DNA of 64,000 bases from positions 53,270 through 117,269 of the forward strand of contig ADNK01001958.1 in NCBI GenBank assembly GCA_000320545.1, read 5' to 3'. Source of the stretch: Bigelowiella natans CCMP2755 (Eukaryota; Cercozoa; Chlorarachniophyceae). The position numbers and the translations under genes are program-made. Within the stretch, counting starts at the first letter, position 1, and each line of letters begins with the position of its first letter. The notes under the pieces were generated by a model. That model worked only from the letters and a program-made list of their open reading frames with translations. It ran no database searches and was not told the origin of the DNA. Positions 24,858 through 37,836 of this stretch are shown in pieces.

Positions 24858-25764
24858 ACATGTTCCTGGAAATGTAGCTCATAATTTCCTTCTAAAGTTC
24901 CTGACTAGATTCGAGTTCCAGAGTCAGGGCTTTTTGAGGAATTTGCCAGTGTTTTGGTCGGGTATACCTTAAAATACTAGCATTTTGTTTCGGAACTGTG
25001 AACAAATCTTGCTTCCTTTCGATTAACTTCCTTGAAAGGCTTGATGTCGCTTGCAAAAATAACTAAATAATTCGCGTTACAGTAGATCTAGATCTATTCC
25101 AGGATTCTATCCTTTCTCTCAAGTTATCTCTCTCACTTTTCTCTACGAACACGTAAAACACGGTCTTTGATCGCAAGATAGATCTACTTGCAAGAAAGAG
25201 GAAGAGTAGGAGAAAGAGAGATCGAAACGATATACCCAGTCAAAGAGTGCAGTGAAAGAGAGAATAAAGAGACAACTGGAAGAGACAACACATCTTCTTG
25301 CGAACCGGAGAAGGAAAGTATCCGTACTCTACACTCTACAGGCTGTACTCGTAGCTGCTAGTACAAGCTCTACAAAAGCCGAGAAGGCTATTTTTGCAAG
25401 TCTTTTTGCCAGATCGAATTCATAAAAGTGCAAGTTTGTAACGGCGTTGACTTTCCTCATGAAACATGACTGATAACGGAATTTACGCAGAAGCCTCGCA
25501 TATTTCCTTGAACAACAGATTTGGAGGACACTTTTAAATCTCATTTGTGAGATCTAAGATCATTGAGAACACGAGACATTTTTAAAAACACGGGAATACT
25601 TGTTGTCGCTGTCAGCATAACCTATCAGTTTAGAAATTTATAGGATAAGCTGTGGCTCTCTCCTAGAAATCTGGTCCTGTTACTACCCGGGGACTACACA
25701 TTTCATGGCTTCCGTGTGTTGACGAGCTTGGTTTCTTTGGATTGATCAGCTCCATTCTGTTCTA
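24858..25764. promoter_or_regulatory. Divergent 5' spacer
   Basis: 907 bases between two start codons facing away from each other. No TGCATG-rich tract, repeat or supported ORF. It should contain both promoters; no motif is claimed. Confidence 0.4.
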
Positions 25765-28072
25765 ATGGAGGCGCTGTGCCCCTACCTGTGGCTGTTTCAG
25801 AAGAGCAATGGGAGCACCAGATCGCGTAGCGTAAATATTTTGCTTTTTCTTTCGCTTACTCACTGCTACTTCATATTCTGTGTATGTATTTAGATGGAGA
25901 AGATGGCGACGATGAGGAGGCGCTTACGACTGCAATGCAAAAGAGGACACGCGCTATTCATGATATATCTGATAAGGTCTATTCCTGACAAATAGATTCA
26001 CAAGCACGACAAGGCTCTACTTTTCCACCTTCTTCTATCTCACTCCCTCCTCGCATCCCCCCCATTCGTTGCCAGCTTGTAAACGCAAAGTTACTAATGG
26101 CATTCTCTGACCGCAAGGTAAGCCACACAATATCAGAGGATCGATATGGATTCAACCAATCAGTATGAATTTCGCTGATGCCACCGCTTGTTCCCGATTT
26201 TAACAAACACAGGCCTATGGAGATGCCGTTTCTCACTTTTACTACATATTTGATGCTATTGAAAGACAGCTGGCACTGAACAAAGTCGTACTTAGACGAA
26301 ATGGGGAACCCACATTATAGATATAAAAAAAAGAATAATAGATGAGAAAGAGCAATGCAGTAGACTGTTATTGTCATTCGAGCAAGCTAGCTATTCATAC
26401 AGTACGCAGAAAGGTTGTTGTCATCTTTTCCTTTATATATATATTTTCTCATTTTGTTCAATCGTCGATACGGTTCGATGAAATCACTCTATTTCGACGC
26501 ATCAATTTGGACAGCACGAGAACGGTTTAAAAGAAATCGCCGCTTTTCTGTCGATAATGAGCCGCGCAGAGCGAATGAAGCGCGATTTGCGCTACTTTCT
26601 CGGCGCCGATTGGAAACCTGGTGAAACAGATGCCGTACACACTCTAAATAACTCCCGAAGAGAAGGAAGTTGATTGTGCTAAAAATCCCATCTAAATATC
26701 GTCTAGACATCAAATCGATGCCAGTGTCTGTGCGGGAATACGTTGCATACATTGAGGAAGTATCTCGCGAGAGGTTTGTCAACAACATCGTTCTCATATT
26801 TGTCAACAACATCGTTCTCATATTTGTCAACAACATCGTTCTCATATTTGTCAACAACATCGTTCTCATATTTGTCAACAACATCGTTCTCATATTTGTC
26901 AACAACATCGTTCTCATATTTGCCAACATCTCAGGGCCAACCTACCTTCCACTGCAAACTTGTCATATTGCTCATACCCTATAACCTATGAAGTTGTGAT
27001 TGTAATATTACGATGGTTGGTATTATATGAAAGGCCGATATGCCTCCTACCTTACGTGTATCACAACTGGATGGCGATCCTCGCAGGAGGACAGGTTACG
27101 ATATCACACACCACTTGCAAGGAATCCAAACTACTCGCATCCATGCTTTTGATGAATTCCACGGCACCCATGCCCCTGTTGTAGTCATATTTAGCTTTTA
27201 GACAAATTTTCCCTCACACCTTTCTTTTCTTTCTGTTCCAAGCACTTAACGCCTCTTTTCTCCTGCCTCTTCATCTTCGTAGATAATAAGAAGGCTGGCG
27301 ACACATGGGATGAGCTTGCCCCATGGCAAGGGCGTATCGATGTTTGCATTTGATGGAGGTACCATTAGTGCGCTCACTGATTGGGCAATCATATAAAAAT
27401 CAAGTGGATCTAATTTTTCTAGAATGGAGAGAGTAGATTTTTAACTACGGGTGTCTACTATTGAAGCTTTGTCACTCGTATTTTGACCACACCTTCTCTG
27501 ATTTTAGAAACGCGTGCGTCACTAAAGCGGCGTTTCAAAGACTCTGTGTGCTCTATCAAACTTGGTGATGCTCTTTGTGCATAAGCAAATGCTGTTGGAT
27601 TTGTAGATTGGTGAACGATTTGTGGTGAGTAGGATGAATAGTGACTAAAAAAATATCACATGGTCAAATAATAATCGCCATATAGCTCTAATTGCTGTTT
27701 ACAAAGCAGACGCGGAGACACGAAAACAAGTTCTAGATGAAAGCACCAAGGTGAAGGGAGGGTCAAGAGAAGTTGTTTAATTTTTCGTTTACTTCTTTCA
27801 TTGCACGGATATCACTAACACGAAGCCTGAATGAATCTCTTCACTCCGAGTAAGGAAATTAGTGATGCATCCGTCAATTATTCTAATCATAATCGAGTTG
27901 TTCGGCCTCACAGGTCTTTGTTCAAAATAATTCGGTGATCCGCATGGCGCGTATGAGAATTTCTACATTAGCTCAAGCAAAGGCCATCTGTAAGTGTGGT
28001 ACAATGCTAGCCGGTGTTGTAGCTGGAACGATGATTTTAATAGCTGGAGTAGCACATATAGTTATTTCATGA
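25765..28072 (+). CDS. Heme oxygenase-like protein with C-terminal membrane anchor
   Basis: Eleven in-phase exons: 25765-25825, 25894-25976, 26076-26117, 26213-26284, 26515-26620, 26707-26773, 27034-27094, 27283-27358, 27508-27564, 27707-27750, 27914-28072; 275 residues, close to animal HO-1. Matches: ALTTAMQKRTRAIHDISDK, where His43 fits the proximal heme ligand; HFYYIFDAIERQL; MKRDLRYFLGADW; VREYVAYIEEV; and YHNWMAILAGGQ for the distal helix YxRYLGDLSGGQ. A hydrophobic tail at 253-275 (LAGVVAGTMILIAGVAHIVI) suggests a tail-anchored ER or outer-membrane protein, not a plastid one. In the distal helix the residues aligning with human R136, G139 and D140 are Asn, Ala and Ile, so ring-opening activity is doubtful. 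There is no N-terminal targeting peptide. Confidence 0.85.
26775..26918 (+). repeat. 24-bp minisatellite, six units, at a splice donor
   Basis: Six tandem copies of a 24-base unit beginning TTTGTCAACAACATCG, followed by a degenerate seventh. The array begins one base inside the sixth intron of the heme oxygenase-like gene. The unit length is a multiple of three and the coding frame stays open across the array. Confidence 0.95.
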
Positions 28073-29337
28073 AATTGTAATTATTCGCTGATTATTCGCT
28101 GATAGTTCGGCACTCCGCCCTCATTAAATACTCGCATCAGCGACAACTACAGTACGTAGATGTGCGTGTGTGTAGGCTAGCGTGCTCTACACCCCGTATG
28201 CAAAGTGCAAGCATGTGTGTAGCGTTCGCAGTAGTTGCGACAGTAGGCAAGCAATGGCACAGTTATTATGGCAATGTATTTTTCTTCACATTAATTTTTT
28301 GCATGTTAGTATTGCTGGCAGTGCATGTTAGTCATGTATCATTACGACTTTTTTGGAAAAAATTCTATGTGATGTTTCATTGGATTGTGCAGATGTGCCA
28401 TCAGTGTTGCAATAGCCTATTTGATTCATTGGATACAAATGTGAGCTTCATGCAATTTAAGTCAGCAGTTTTTAATGGCCAACATCTTCGCATGTGACAC
28501 ATAATATTTGAACAGTTTATTTCCATGCATTTCCTTCATTTATTCTCATGCAAGTATCCGGAAGGCACGCAATACTACAGCGATGCATGCATGTATTGAA
28601 AATTCATTTTATGGATATGAGAGACTACTCTGTGGCCTCCTTGCTCCTGTATTGCTACGACTAGGCGAGCGATGGACTAGACATCATGTAAACGCAAATC
28701 GAAAGGTCGGTACGCCAACCTCCCTTTCCACAGTGCTCCCTTCAATTCCCATTGACAATGTGCTCCGAACCTCATGTGGGAATGGGGCTAGTAAGATGTT
28801 CTGCGACGGCTGGAACATACTTTGACTTTTCCTCTGCGCTTTTCCGTCGTCACGCAAAGGACAGCAAAACTTTGGTGTAGAATTCTCGCCACAACCGCAG
28901 CAGGAGCAGCAGCAGCAAAGAGAGGGTAAATAAAGATAGCATCGTCGCAGCATCCACCAAAAGCCAAGGGTGACTCCTATGGAGGATTTCAAACAGAAAA
29001 ACAAATATATGAAGCGGCACTTATACGACGAAATGATTCTATGTAATTTTGTGTGATTACGTATCAAAATAACATCATCACGTAACACAACTACTACTGC
29101 TACTACTGCTACTTCTACCAATGGCGGTGAAGGATACGCAAGCCCATTCCAACGTTTCGTCTAGAAATGGCCAATGACCCTGGTCCTGGAAAGGCCACGT
29201 TGAAGAATAAGTCAGCTCAAGTGAATTATATGAGAAGCCATCATCAATATAAGGTATCAGGACTACACACGTCATCATGAATACAAGGGGGCATAAAGAC
29301 ACACGTTGTCGTCGTCGTGATCATCATCTTAAAAACA
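28073..29337. other. Convergent spacer
   Basis: Between the 3' ends of the heme oxygenase-like gene and the Ser-rich gene. 28140-28620 is rich in TGCATG-type words. No clear copy of the dispersed repeat and no supported gene; the small open frames around 28160-29120 lack recognisable content. Confidence 0.5.
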
Positions 29338-30295
29338 TCAGGAGGCACGTACTTCATTTGATGAGCACCACCCTGCGATTATGCCAAACCGCATAGCAAC
29401 TCCAGAAAGAAAGAGGCCAATACGATGACGAAGGGGAGCAGGAGGATAAGCAGCAGAAAGAGGTCGAGTCGCACACCCTCCTCCTCCTCCTCCTCCTCCT
29501 TCTCCTCCAACAGAGCCTCCACTTGCAGCATGAACGTTGGTAGTGCCGGTGCAAGTAGCATTTGGTGCCACCACCTTCTTTCCCAGCAACAACAAATCTG
29601 AAGAAGGTGGTGGTCGAGACCATTGTGGGTCTTGGGCGGAGAGAAGCACGATTTCTATCTCGTATGGAGCAACCCTCCTATCAGCAGCTTCCTCCTTCTC
29701 CTCCTCCTCCTTGTCCAACTTCCTCTCTTTTTCGATCTCCATCACCTCATCATTACTATAATCACCATCGTCCTCAATGTCTTGCCATTGCTGCTGCTCC
29801 TGCCTATGTTGTCGTCGCCTCATCAATGGAACCCATTTGCTTAGTCCTCGATGGAGTTGCTCCTTCTCCCTCTTCTTCTTCTTCCTCTTCCGGTGGAATT
29901 GATTGTTGTGTTGCGATTTACCATTACACTTGGTTCTTGACGGCATCATCAAGGATGATGGTGATGATGACGACGAAACAGCGCAGACCCTCTTCCAAAG
30001 CAAGTGCGTGACATCCACCACCTCCCATTCGCCGACACCAGAGGAGGAGGAGGAGGAGGAGGAGGAGGAGGAGGAGGTTTCGTTCTTGCTGCTGCTGCTA
30101 ATCGTGGTAACGATATTCTTCCTGGGAGCAACACGAATGGCGACCCCTACGAGGGTCTCTAATGATGATGAAGACGATGAAGATGATGAAGATGCCTCGA
30201 CTTGGCTTTCATCCAGCCGCTCGCTCCTCACTATACGGTAGCGCGGCAACCGAATCTGAAGAGAGGATGATACATGTGCGTGCGCTTGTATGATT

Positions 30296-30331
<36 letters not shown>

Positions 30332-31278
30332 AGCTGCCCATTGTTTTAGATGTATAAATAAGAGTAAAGGAGGAGGAAGAGGAGGAGGATGATGACGGTG
30401 GTGGTGGTGATGGTGGTGGTGGTAGATTCTTACCTGCGAGATGCAAACAGCTTGCTGTGATGACAACGACGACGATGACGATTTGACGCTGTATGATGAT
30501 GGCGAGGCTGGTGCTACTGGTGTTGGTGCTAGTAGTAGCCTAACACGCAGCTCTTCCTCCCACTCCTCCTCCTCCTCCTCCTCCTCCTCCTCCTCCTCCC
30601 CCTCCTCTCCTCTCCACCCCCTCCTCCTTGATAATGCACTACTACTATCGGCAGCGACGGGAACCATTTGGATTTGACGTGTAAAAAATGGGAGACGATT
30701 GTTGTCTTCTTTTGCGCTGCTATCCAGACTACTGCCTATGGATTCCCATCTTTTTTCATCTCTTCCTACTATTAATGTTTCTTCTTCTTTTTCTTCTTCT
30801 TCAGGCTGCTTGAGCCCTTCTATGCGAGTAGCTTTGGTTGTGAAGACCGCATTGTTATCTCCCGCCACAATGTTATAATATTCACCTCTACTACGGCTGC
30901 CAGAGGAATCATCGTTTGACGGGTAAGGAAATGCGTGTGAATGGACAACTGATGGTGACGACGACGACGATGACGACGATGGTGAAGACGAGGAAGATGA
31001 AGAAGGCGAGGACGCAAAGAACGAAGACCACCACCTGAGAAATTAATAATCATTAAAATTGTTGTTCTCTGGCCTAAAGAAATTCATTAAAAGTAGTGAA
31101 GTGGCGGAAAATCGTCAGGGTTGGAGTTCTGTGGTAGGATTTGTGTTCAGTGTTGTGAGATGTATATTTCTAAGGGATAAAGCAAAACCACCACCACCAC
31201 CACCACCACAAAACGGAGCAACAGCACATACATGCACCTGCATTGCTACCACTACCACTACATATGATTAATATTAAC

Positions 31279-31326
<48 letters not shown>

Positions 31327-32910
31327 TTAACAAGCCTGACCGGAGCGACAGGAAGCTGAAGGGTGAGGACGACGACGGTAGGGATGATGACGATGATGAC
31401 GATGATGACGATGATGGTGATGACGCATAGTTGTCACTTCTTTCCATGTTGCTGCTGCTGCTGCTGCTGCTGCTGGAGCGATGTTGACGAGCCGCTTGAG
31501 TGGAGGGAGTTGTGCTGCTGCTGCTTAGATTGAGGCACTTGGTAGGAGCCACGAAGATCATCCTTGAAGTCGAGAGAGAGCTTGCAGTGCTGCTGCAGCT
31601 GGTTCTTTTTTTGGTATAATCTGGTTCTACACTTTCAGGCCTCGTCGTCGTCGTCGTCATCATCATCCTAGCTGTGCTTGTGGTGGCTGTCCCGCTTTGA
31701 TGCTGCTGATTTGGGTTTATTATCAGATCCTCCTGCTGCATGTTCTTGTTGTTCTTCGAGACGACGACAGTCCAAGCTTCTGCAGATGCTGAGAGCTGCT
31801 CGAACGCCAGCAAGCTCCCGCCCTCATACCAATCCTTCACCGGGCCCTTGCGCCAGCTGTGGATCTTTCTCAGGTACTGTATCGTTACATAATATATAAC
31901 ATCATCATCTCACCATCATCGGAGGATAGTGTATCAACCCAAAATTTGTCAACAACTCTATTCAATACTCCTCCATTCCCTTACCCAAAAACTTAATGAA
32001 GAAGAAGAAGAAGAAGAAGAAGAAGAAGAAAGGGATCATTTGGATGAATGATGAAAGAATGGTGATGGCGGATGCCGAATGACTTCTATAACTCAAGATC
32101 TTTTTTATCATCAAAACTGGCATTTTCTCGCCTGATCATGCCAGCGTGGGTCATCCTCTCTTATCGCTTCGGCCTCGGGAGAAAGGAGGACTTTGTTAAC
32201 GAATAGAAATACGAACAGAAATAGCGCCAGCGAAATGAAGAAGAGAGACATGATGCCTAGACAAACGTCTCCCCCCCCCTCGCGCTTTTCTGGACGCTGT
32301 GCCTGATCGAAGTATGTCATCGGCGACATTAAGAATATTATCTCTTTTCAAACCAACTGTATTAGCACATACCAACCAGCACAGTGAAATTTTTGATGTC
32401 TGTTATTGTGCATTGGGGTGCTCTAATTTACTGCTACCAACCGGGAGGGTGCCGTAGTGAGAAGAGGGCAGGCTACTATGGGCCGACCACTCGACATTCT
32501 TTTCCTCCTGTACGCCCTCCATGATGTCTTCGGTATCATCGCTGAGAGTAGCAGTCCCTTGCCGGCTGATATACATCAAGCTCTCCTCAATGATATCGTC
32601 CTCGGATACATTGTCGGAGGTTCCATTCCGACTGCTGTAAAGAACTGTTCTCTAGGAGGGAGGATGATAAGGAACGGTAGGGACGTATGAACAGGAGGAA
32701 GATGGTGAGAAGAAGTAGCAGGGATTATCAGGAACGAAAGGGGTAGGTTAGCTATACTCCACCATAAATATATATGTAATGGATGAATATATAACGATGT
32801 CATGACCATCAATCTACCTCGTAGTCCCTTCCCCGATGCGGGAGACTAATGTCAGCATGGCGTCTCAGTGCATCCCACAAAGTCTTATTTCTCATCTCAA
32901 TCTCAGACAT
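29338..32910 (-). CDS. Ser-rich single-pass membrane protein
   Basis: Six exons read leftward with unbroken phase: 32910-32818, 32651-32442, 32296-32118, 31868-31341, 31034-30434, 30255-29338; 842 residues. N-terminal 100 residues are acidic and Ser-rich (starts MSEIEMRNKTLWDALRRH). One strong transmembrane segment at about 113-134 (IMSLFFISLALFLFVFLFV). The rest contains conserved-looking blocks (KIHSWRKGPVKDWYEGGSLL, LETLVGVAIRVAPRKN, GEWEVVDVTHLLWKR, YEIEIVLLSAQDPQW) separated by Ser homopolymers, acidic runs and a Lys/Arg-rich segment, ending with a Gly run. The absence of an N-terminal signal suggests a type II orientation. W-x-x-x-DVT...W is reminiscent of beta-sandwich secreted modules, but I assign no family. 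Repeated codons match the AGC/TCA/GAA microsatellites of nearby introns. Confidence 0.8.
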
Positions 32911-34266
32911 GTTGCAGCAGCAGCAGCAGCAGCCGATTCCAATGCCGCCGTTTCCGTAGTATGGACGACGACGACGATGACAATGATACGAATGAAGCCA
33001 AGATGAAAAAGATTTGAAGAACTAGAGAAGAAGAGAGGGCCACACCAATAATTTATTGCTTGACCCGCTCAGTTTGCTTCTAAGCTCTTCTTCGGATATG
33101 TTTGGCAGTGTAGGAAGGTGTGATGAGCGAATCAAACTGTATTTCTCCGGAGCTGATTAGTTATTATCCTAACACCTCCTCCCCACTTGTGTACAAACTT
33201 GAAGAAAAGAAAGGCAAGCCTTTCCTTAAGGAAAAGTAGTACCAAGGAAAGGGGGAGGGAAGGTCGTTCTCGTTCAACTCTTAATTCTTGGTTTCGCTGA
33301 TTTCGGTGTATGCAAACATCTAGGATATTTCCTCGATAATATTTTATCTAGAACACTATTCGAGCTGATCTTTTTGTCCTCAAATGACGAATGGATAGCA
33401 AGCCGAGGAGCAGCGACGACGACGCAGCCTTTTTTCCGATGACAGGAAATCGTCGAATCCAAGGGCATTTTGCCGCTGAGACAACATATCTCAAAAAATT
33501 ACAGAAAGCAACGGAGGAGCTACTTCGTTTGTCCGCGCGCTTTTCGGGATAGGATTTATTGGGAAAACATCAACGTGCAATGGATGCTGGCAGCCTTTCC
33601 GATACATTTGTAAATCGCTTGTACATGTACCTTGCGACAAATATCTGGCACCCGTTTTGGATAATAAATTGGACAGTTCGAAGAACTTCGGGAGAGTGTT
33701 TAGGATAGGTAAATTTTAGATTGCGACAAACAAGATGTATGTCGTAAATGAGAGAACCGATAGCTTTGCTTGTCGCAGGCTAGGTTTCAATTCTCCCGAC
33801 AAAAATGGCAACTCCTTGCGCGACGACCTTGGGCCAGGCCTGACTCCGTGAACAACATTTTCATAAGTGATAATTCGAAGGTAGTCTAAAGCTCGATCAA
33901 TACGTCTGGCTGTGCTGCATATATATATCTATACGTAAGTTGAATTCATGCTTCTACGCCTTCATCTGTGCCGAATTTGGAAGGGATTTCAACGTTGTTC
34001 CCAGTGCGTGGACTCCACGCAATCAGGAGAGAATGAGTTTATTTCTCTGATGTGTTGTTGAACGACGTCCCACACTGAATTCCAGAGAATTTCAATACAC
34101 ATCTTACGCTTTTCTATGCTGTCGTGTGCGAACTTCTGTTGTTTCTCCAGACTCCATAGCCTTAAGGGGAGCTCGAGAGCTCAACAGTGACCCCTAAAAT
34201 AAGAACAAAACAGGACTTTTTACTAGCTGGGATCCGCCATCAGCACCACCACCTAATAAATCAGCA
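32911..34266. promoter_or_regulatory. Divergent 5' spacer
   Basis: 1356 bases between the starts of the Ser-rich gene and the DnaJ gene. A 64-codon minus-strand frame at 33274-33468 (starting MPLDSTISCHRKKG) is basic and might be a small gene, but has no supporting exon or homology. No TGCATG-rich tract. Confidence 0.35.
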
Positions 34267-35915
34267 ATGCAAGTGTTCACCATAGAAGATCAAGCCATTC
34301 CCATCTCCGATGAAGGCGAATGCAAGAGGACAGACTCAGTGATGGACTTGTCTGAATACGTCCTTTTCGATCACATAGAAGATAGCGGCGGCAAAGTGAC
34401 AAAGCACGGTGAAGGGCGTCAGAGGTGAATACGAAGTTGTTGCTCTCTTGTTGTAGTTGTGTGGTAACAGCTTGTGCTGTTTTTGCTGCAAAGAGTTGCA
34501 ATCGTTATTGTCAATAATCTTTCTTTCTTCTACCCTGACAGGTCTCTCAGTAATCTGACCATGTGCGTGTGGCTTACGATAGCAATCGGTGTTGCCCTGA
34601 CGATTACAGCGACAGGCAGCAAGTCGCATCCATTTAGACATCGCGCTCATAACAAACTTCAAGCGAGCTTCTTCGAGATGGATGGAGGTTGTACACTGAT
34701 CCATTTTTATACTAAACACAGGGAGGGCGCACCACTTGCATGCGATGCCAATCGTCGTTATATTTTCTGTATAACTATGCAATTGTTTGATTTACTGACC
34801 TACCTCTTCCTATCTATCAATATTCTTGGAAGCGATGGTGATGATTCCTCTTGTCTGTAGATCCTTTCTCAGCCTTTTCCGAGCACCCATTCTTTGGCGG
34901 CGGAGGTTGTTTTTTATTAATACGATAGAACACATGAAATGTCCGTGATTTTGATATCTCACCGACAAATTCGAACCTTAAGCCAGTTGCAAGTGAACAT
35001 TGCATGGTCGCCAGTATAGAATCGTGTGTACCATCATGATTGTTGTCCTCCTCCCCCTGCTGCTCCTCCTTCAACAACATCACCATGATCTCAGGAGGAT
35101 TTCAGCAACCACCGCAGAAGCCAAAGGGCCCCGTAGACACGATGGAATTCTACAAGGTAGAAGAAGAAGATGAAGAAGAAGAAGAAGAAAAAGAGAGATG
35201 GAGGTAGGGGAAGATGTAAGAAATACTGCTGCGGTGGAACAGCTTGCTTTTTTAGATCTCTATAGGAGCGTGGCAAATTAATAGTGCTAGTTGATTGGAC
35301 GAATGTATGGTATGAGCATTATTACGATATAATGGAAATATTGATTGCCATGGACAACAACCAACCAGCGTCTTGGAGTTGCCAAAACTGCCACGAAGGA
35401 CGAAATTAACAGGGCGTACAGGAGACTTTCGATCAAGGTGATAAATAGATAAAATGAATGATGCCGCATGCAACAATATATCGTCTGTCTGCGGTCTGGC
35501 TTTGTGCGTTGGTAGGAACCATCACTCTCTTTCTAGTCATTTCTAACTCTCTTGTAGACATGATGAGTCATCTATGTGGTAGATAACCAGATGGTGATGA
35601 TGATGAAGACGACGATAATTAAATGTGTGTTGTGCTGTGCAAACAATCAAGATGCACCCTGACAAGGGCGGGGACCCAGTAAAATTTAAAGAGATTCACG
35701 AAGCTTACGAAACACTCTCAGGTATCATTGTCATAATCGCAAATATCATAGTCTGTTACCATCTAATGAGCTCCTCCCTCTCTCCCTATTCCTCCTCTAC
35801 TAGACAAGGACAAGAAGAAGATCTATGACAAGGGAGGAAAGGATGTAATATGAGCTGTTACCGGCGATGATGTTCTTTTTTCACGATTCATGCTATGTGT
35901 TCCAGTACTCTTACT

Positions 35916-35948
<33 letters not shown>

Positions 35949-36332
35949 ATTTATCTGTGTGTTTGTGTGGTTATATGCATATTGCTGATTTGGTGGAAAG
36001 ATGGTGTGAGTTCATATTCAATGTCGTGGTCATCGCACTCATCATTGCTCTTCTGATCTTGTGCTTCTTCTTCTTCTTCTTCTTCTTCTTCTTCTTCCTC
36101 CTCTTCTTTTTTCGCTTATTTGCCATCATCATCATAATTCAGGCATTAGAGGAAGCTAAGATGAACCCGATGCTTAATCAGAACAAGTCGATATATAATG
36201 ATGATAATAGATTATGATGATGATGACGACGAAGAACAACGATCATTATGAATGAGGAAAATAATGACCAGTGCTACTTTGACACTAAGGAAACAGGATT
36301 TACTCAGTACACCTATTGCTTGTCAATTCTTA

Positions 36333-36375
<43 letters not shown>

Positions 36376-36533
36376 GTGTGTGTGTTTGTGTGCGCTTCTT
36401 ACTACGACATAGACGGCAGCGAAAGATGCCAACACTGACGCACAAACTCAAGGTACCACCACCACCACCATCACCACCAGCAGCAGCAGTCTTCTATTCG
36501 CTTCAACACAATTAGTAGTAGGAAAATATGAAC

Positions 36534-36577
<44 letters not shown>

Positions 36578-36593
36578 CACACACACACAAACA

Positions 36594-36649
<56 letters not shown>

Positions 36650-36940
36650 AGAGAGAAAGGGGGGGGGGGGGAAGGGGGAGACTCATGTCCAGTATATCTC
36701 CTCCTCCTTGTTGTTCTTGTTGTTCTTTTTGTTTCCTCCTACCAACTTCCTTCCTTCCTTTCCTGCTTCCTGCTCCTCAATCATCGTGTCTTCATCACAT
36801 CCTCCTCCTTCTCCTCCTCCTCCTTCCCCTCCTCCTCCTCCTCCCTTACAGGTTCAGTTGGAGGATGTCTTCAACGGGAAAACAAAGAAGATTGCTCTCA
36901 GGCGTACAGGGCTCTGTGATGAGGTAAATGGATGGCATTA

Positions 36941-36979
<39 letters not shown>

Positions 36980-37804
36980 ATGTGTGTGAGTGCGTGTGAT
37001 GGTCATCCCATACCGCAACAAATAGTTTCATAATATAATTCGACAAACGACATGTAACATGGAACGACGTTCAAAGATATCATCCTCATCATCATCATCA
37101 ACAACAACAACAACAACAACGTGTGCTGATGATGGTGATTGACGTCAGTGCGAAGGAGCGGGTACTCTGAACGAAAACGCGGAGATGACGTGCTCACAGT
37201 GTAAAGGGAGAGGCCAGGTAACCTCCTCCTCCTCCTCCTACCTACCTACCTACCTACTACTGCCTTCTGTCATCACCATTCCTACTCTATGTGAGCACGT
37301 ATATAGTCGTGAATTTGTTTTACACGCCTAACCCTCCTTTATTTCCACCTACATCGCATTATTGTTTCAGGTTATTAGGATGCGCCAGCTTGGCCGTGGT
37401 AATACGAGATAGTGAATGATGATGATGATGGTGATGATGATGACGACGAGTAGTAGTAGTAGTAGTATTCACCAAGGAACAGAGCACAAGGGATGATATG
37501 CTCCTCGTATAACTTGAAGAGGATGTATGCTTTTTTTTAACAACATTATATCGTTTATCGGTCACAGATATAATATCCGCCCCTGATATCACATAGCTGC
37601 TTCCATTATGCATTCGTTGATTCATTTAGTGCTTTTTGGTATTATGCAACCAGGAATGATTCAGCAGATTCCCTCTGTTTGTCCATCGTGCCAAGGCTCA
37701 GGATCTGGTATCCCGGAAAAGGTCGTGTCGCTACGATAACGTGACTAAAATGACGAGGCCCTATACCACAATATGTGCCTGCTTACTACTAGCATATTGA
37801 CGAC

Positions 37805-37836
<32 letters not shown>

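Noticed and set aside
26775-26918. CRISPR-like regular repeat array
   Set aside because: The units are perfectly tandem with no spacers and lie in a spliceosomal intron of a eukaryotic gene; this is a minisatellite.
26915-27000. Exon reading PTYLPLQTCHIAHTL in the heme oxygenase-like gene
   Set aside because: It has an acceptor but no donor before a stop. The acceptor at 27033 gives the conserved distal helix in phase.
29903-30241. Acidic 112-codon + strand frame with a Glu run
   Set aside because: It is antisense to the Ser-run exon of the 842-residue gene, whose six exons splice in phase on the minus strand.
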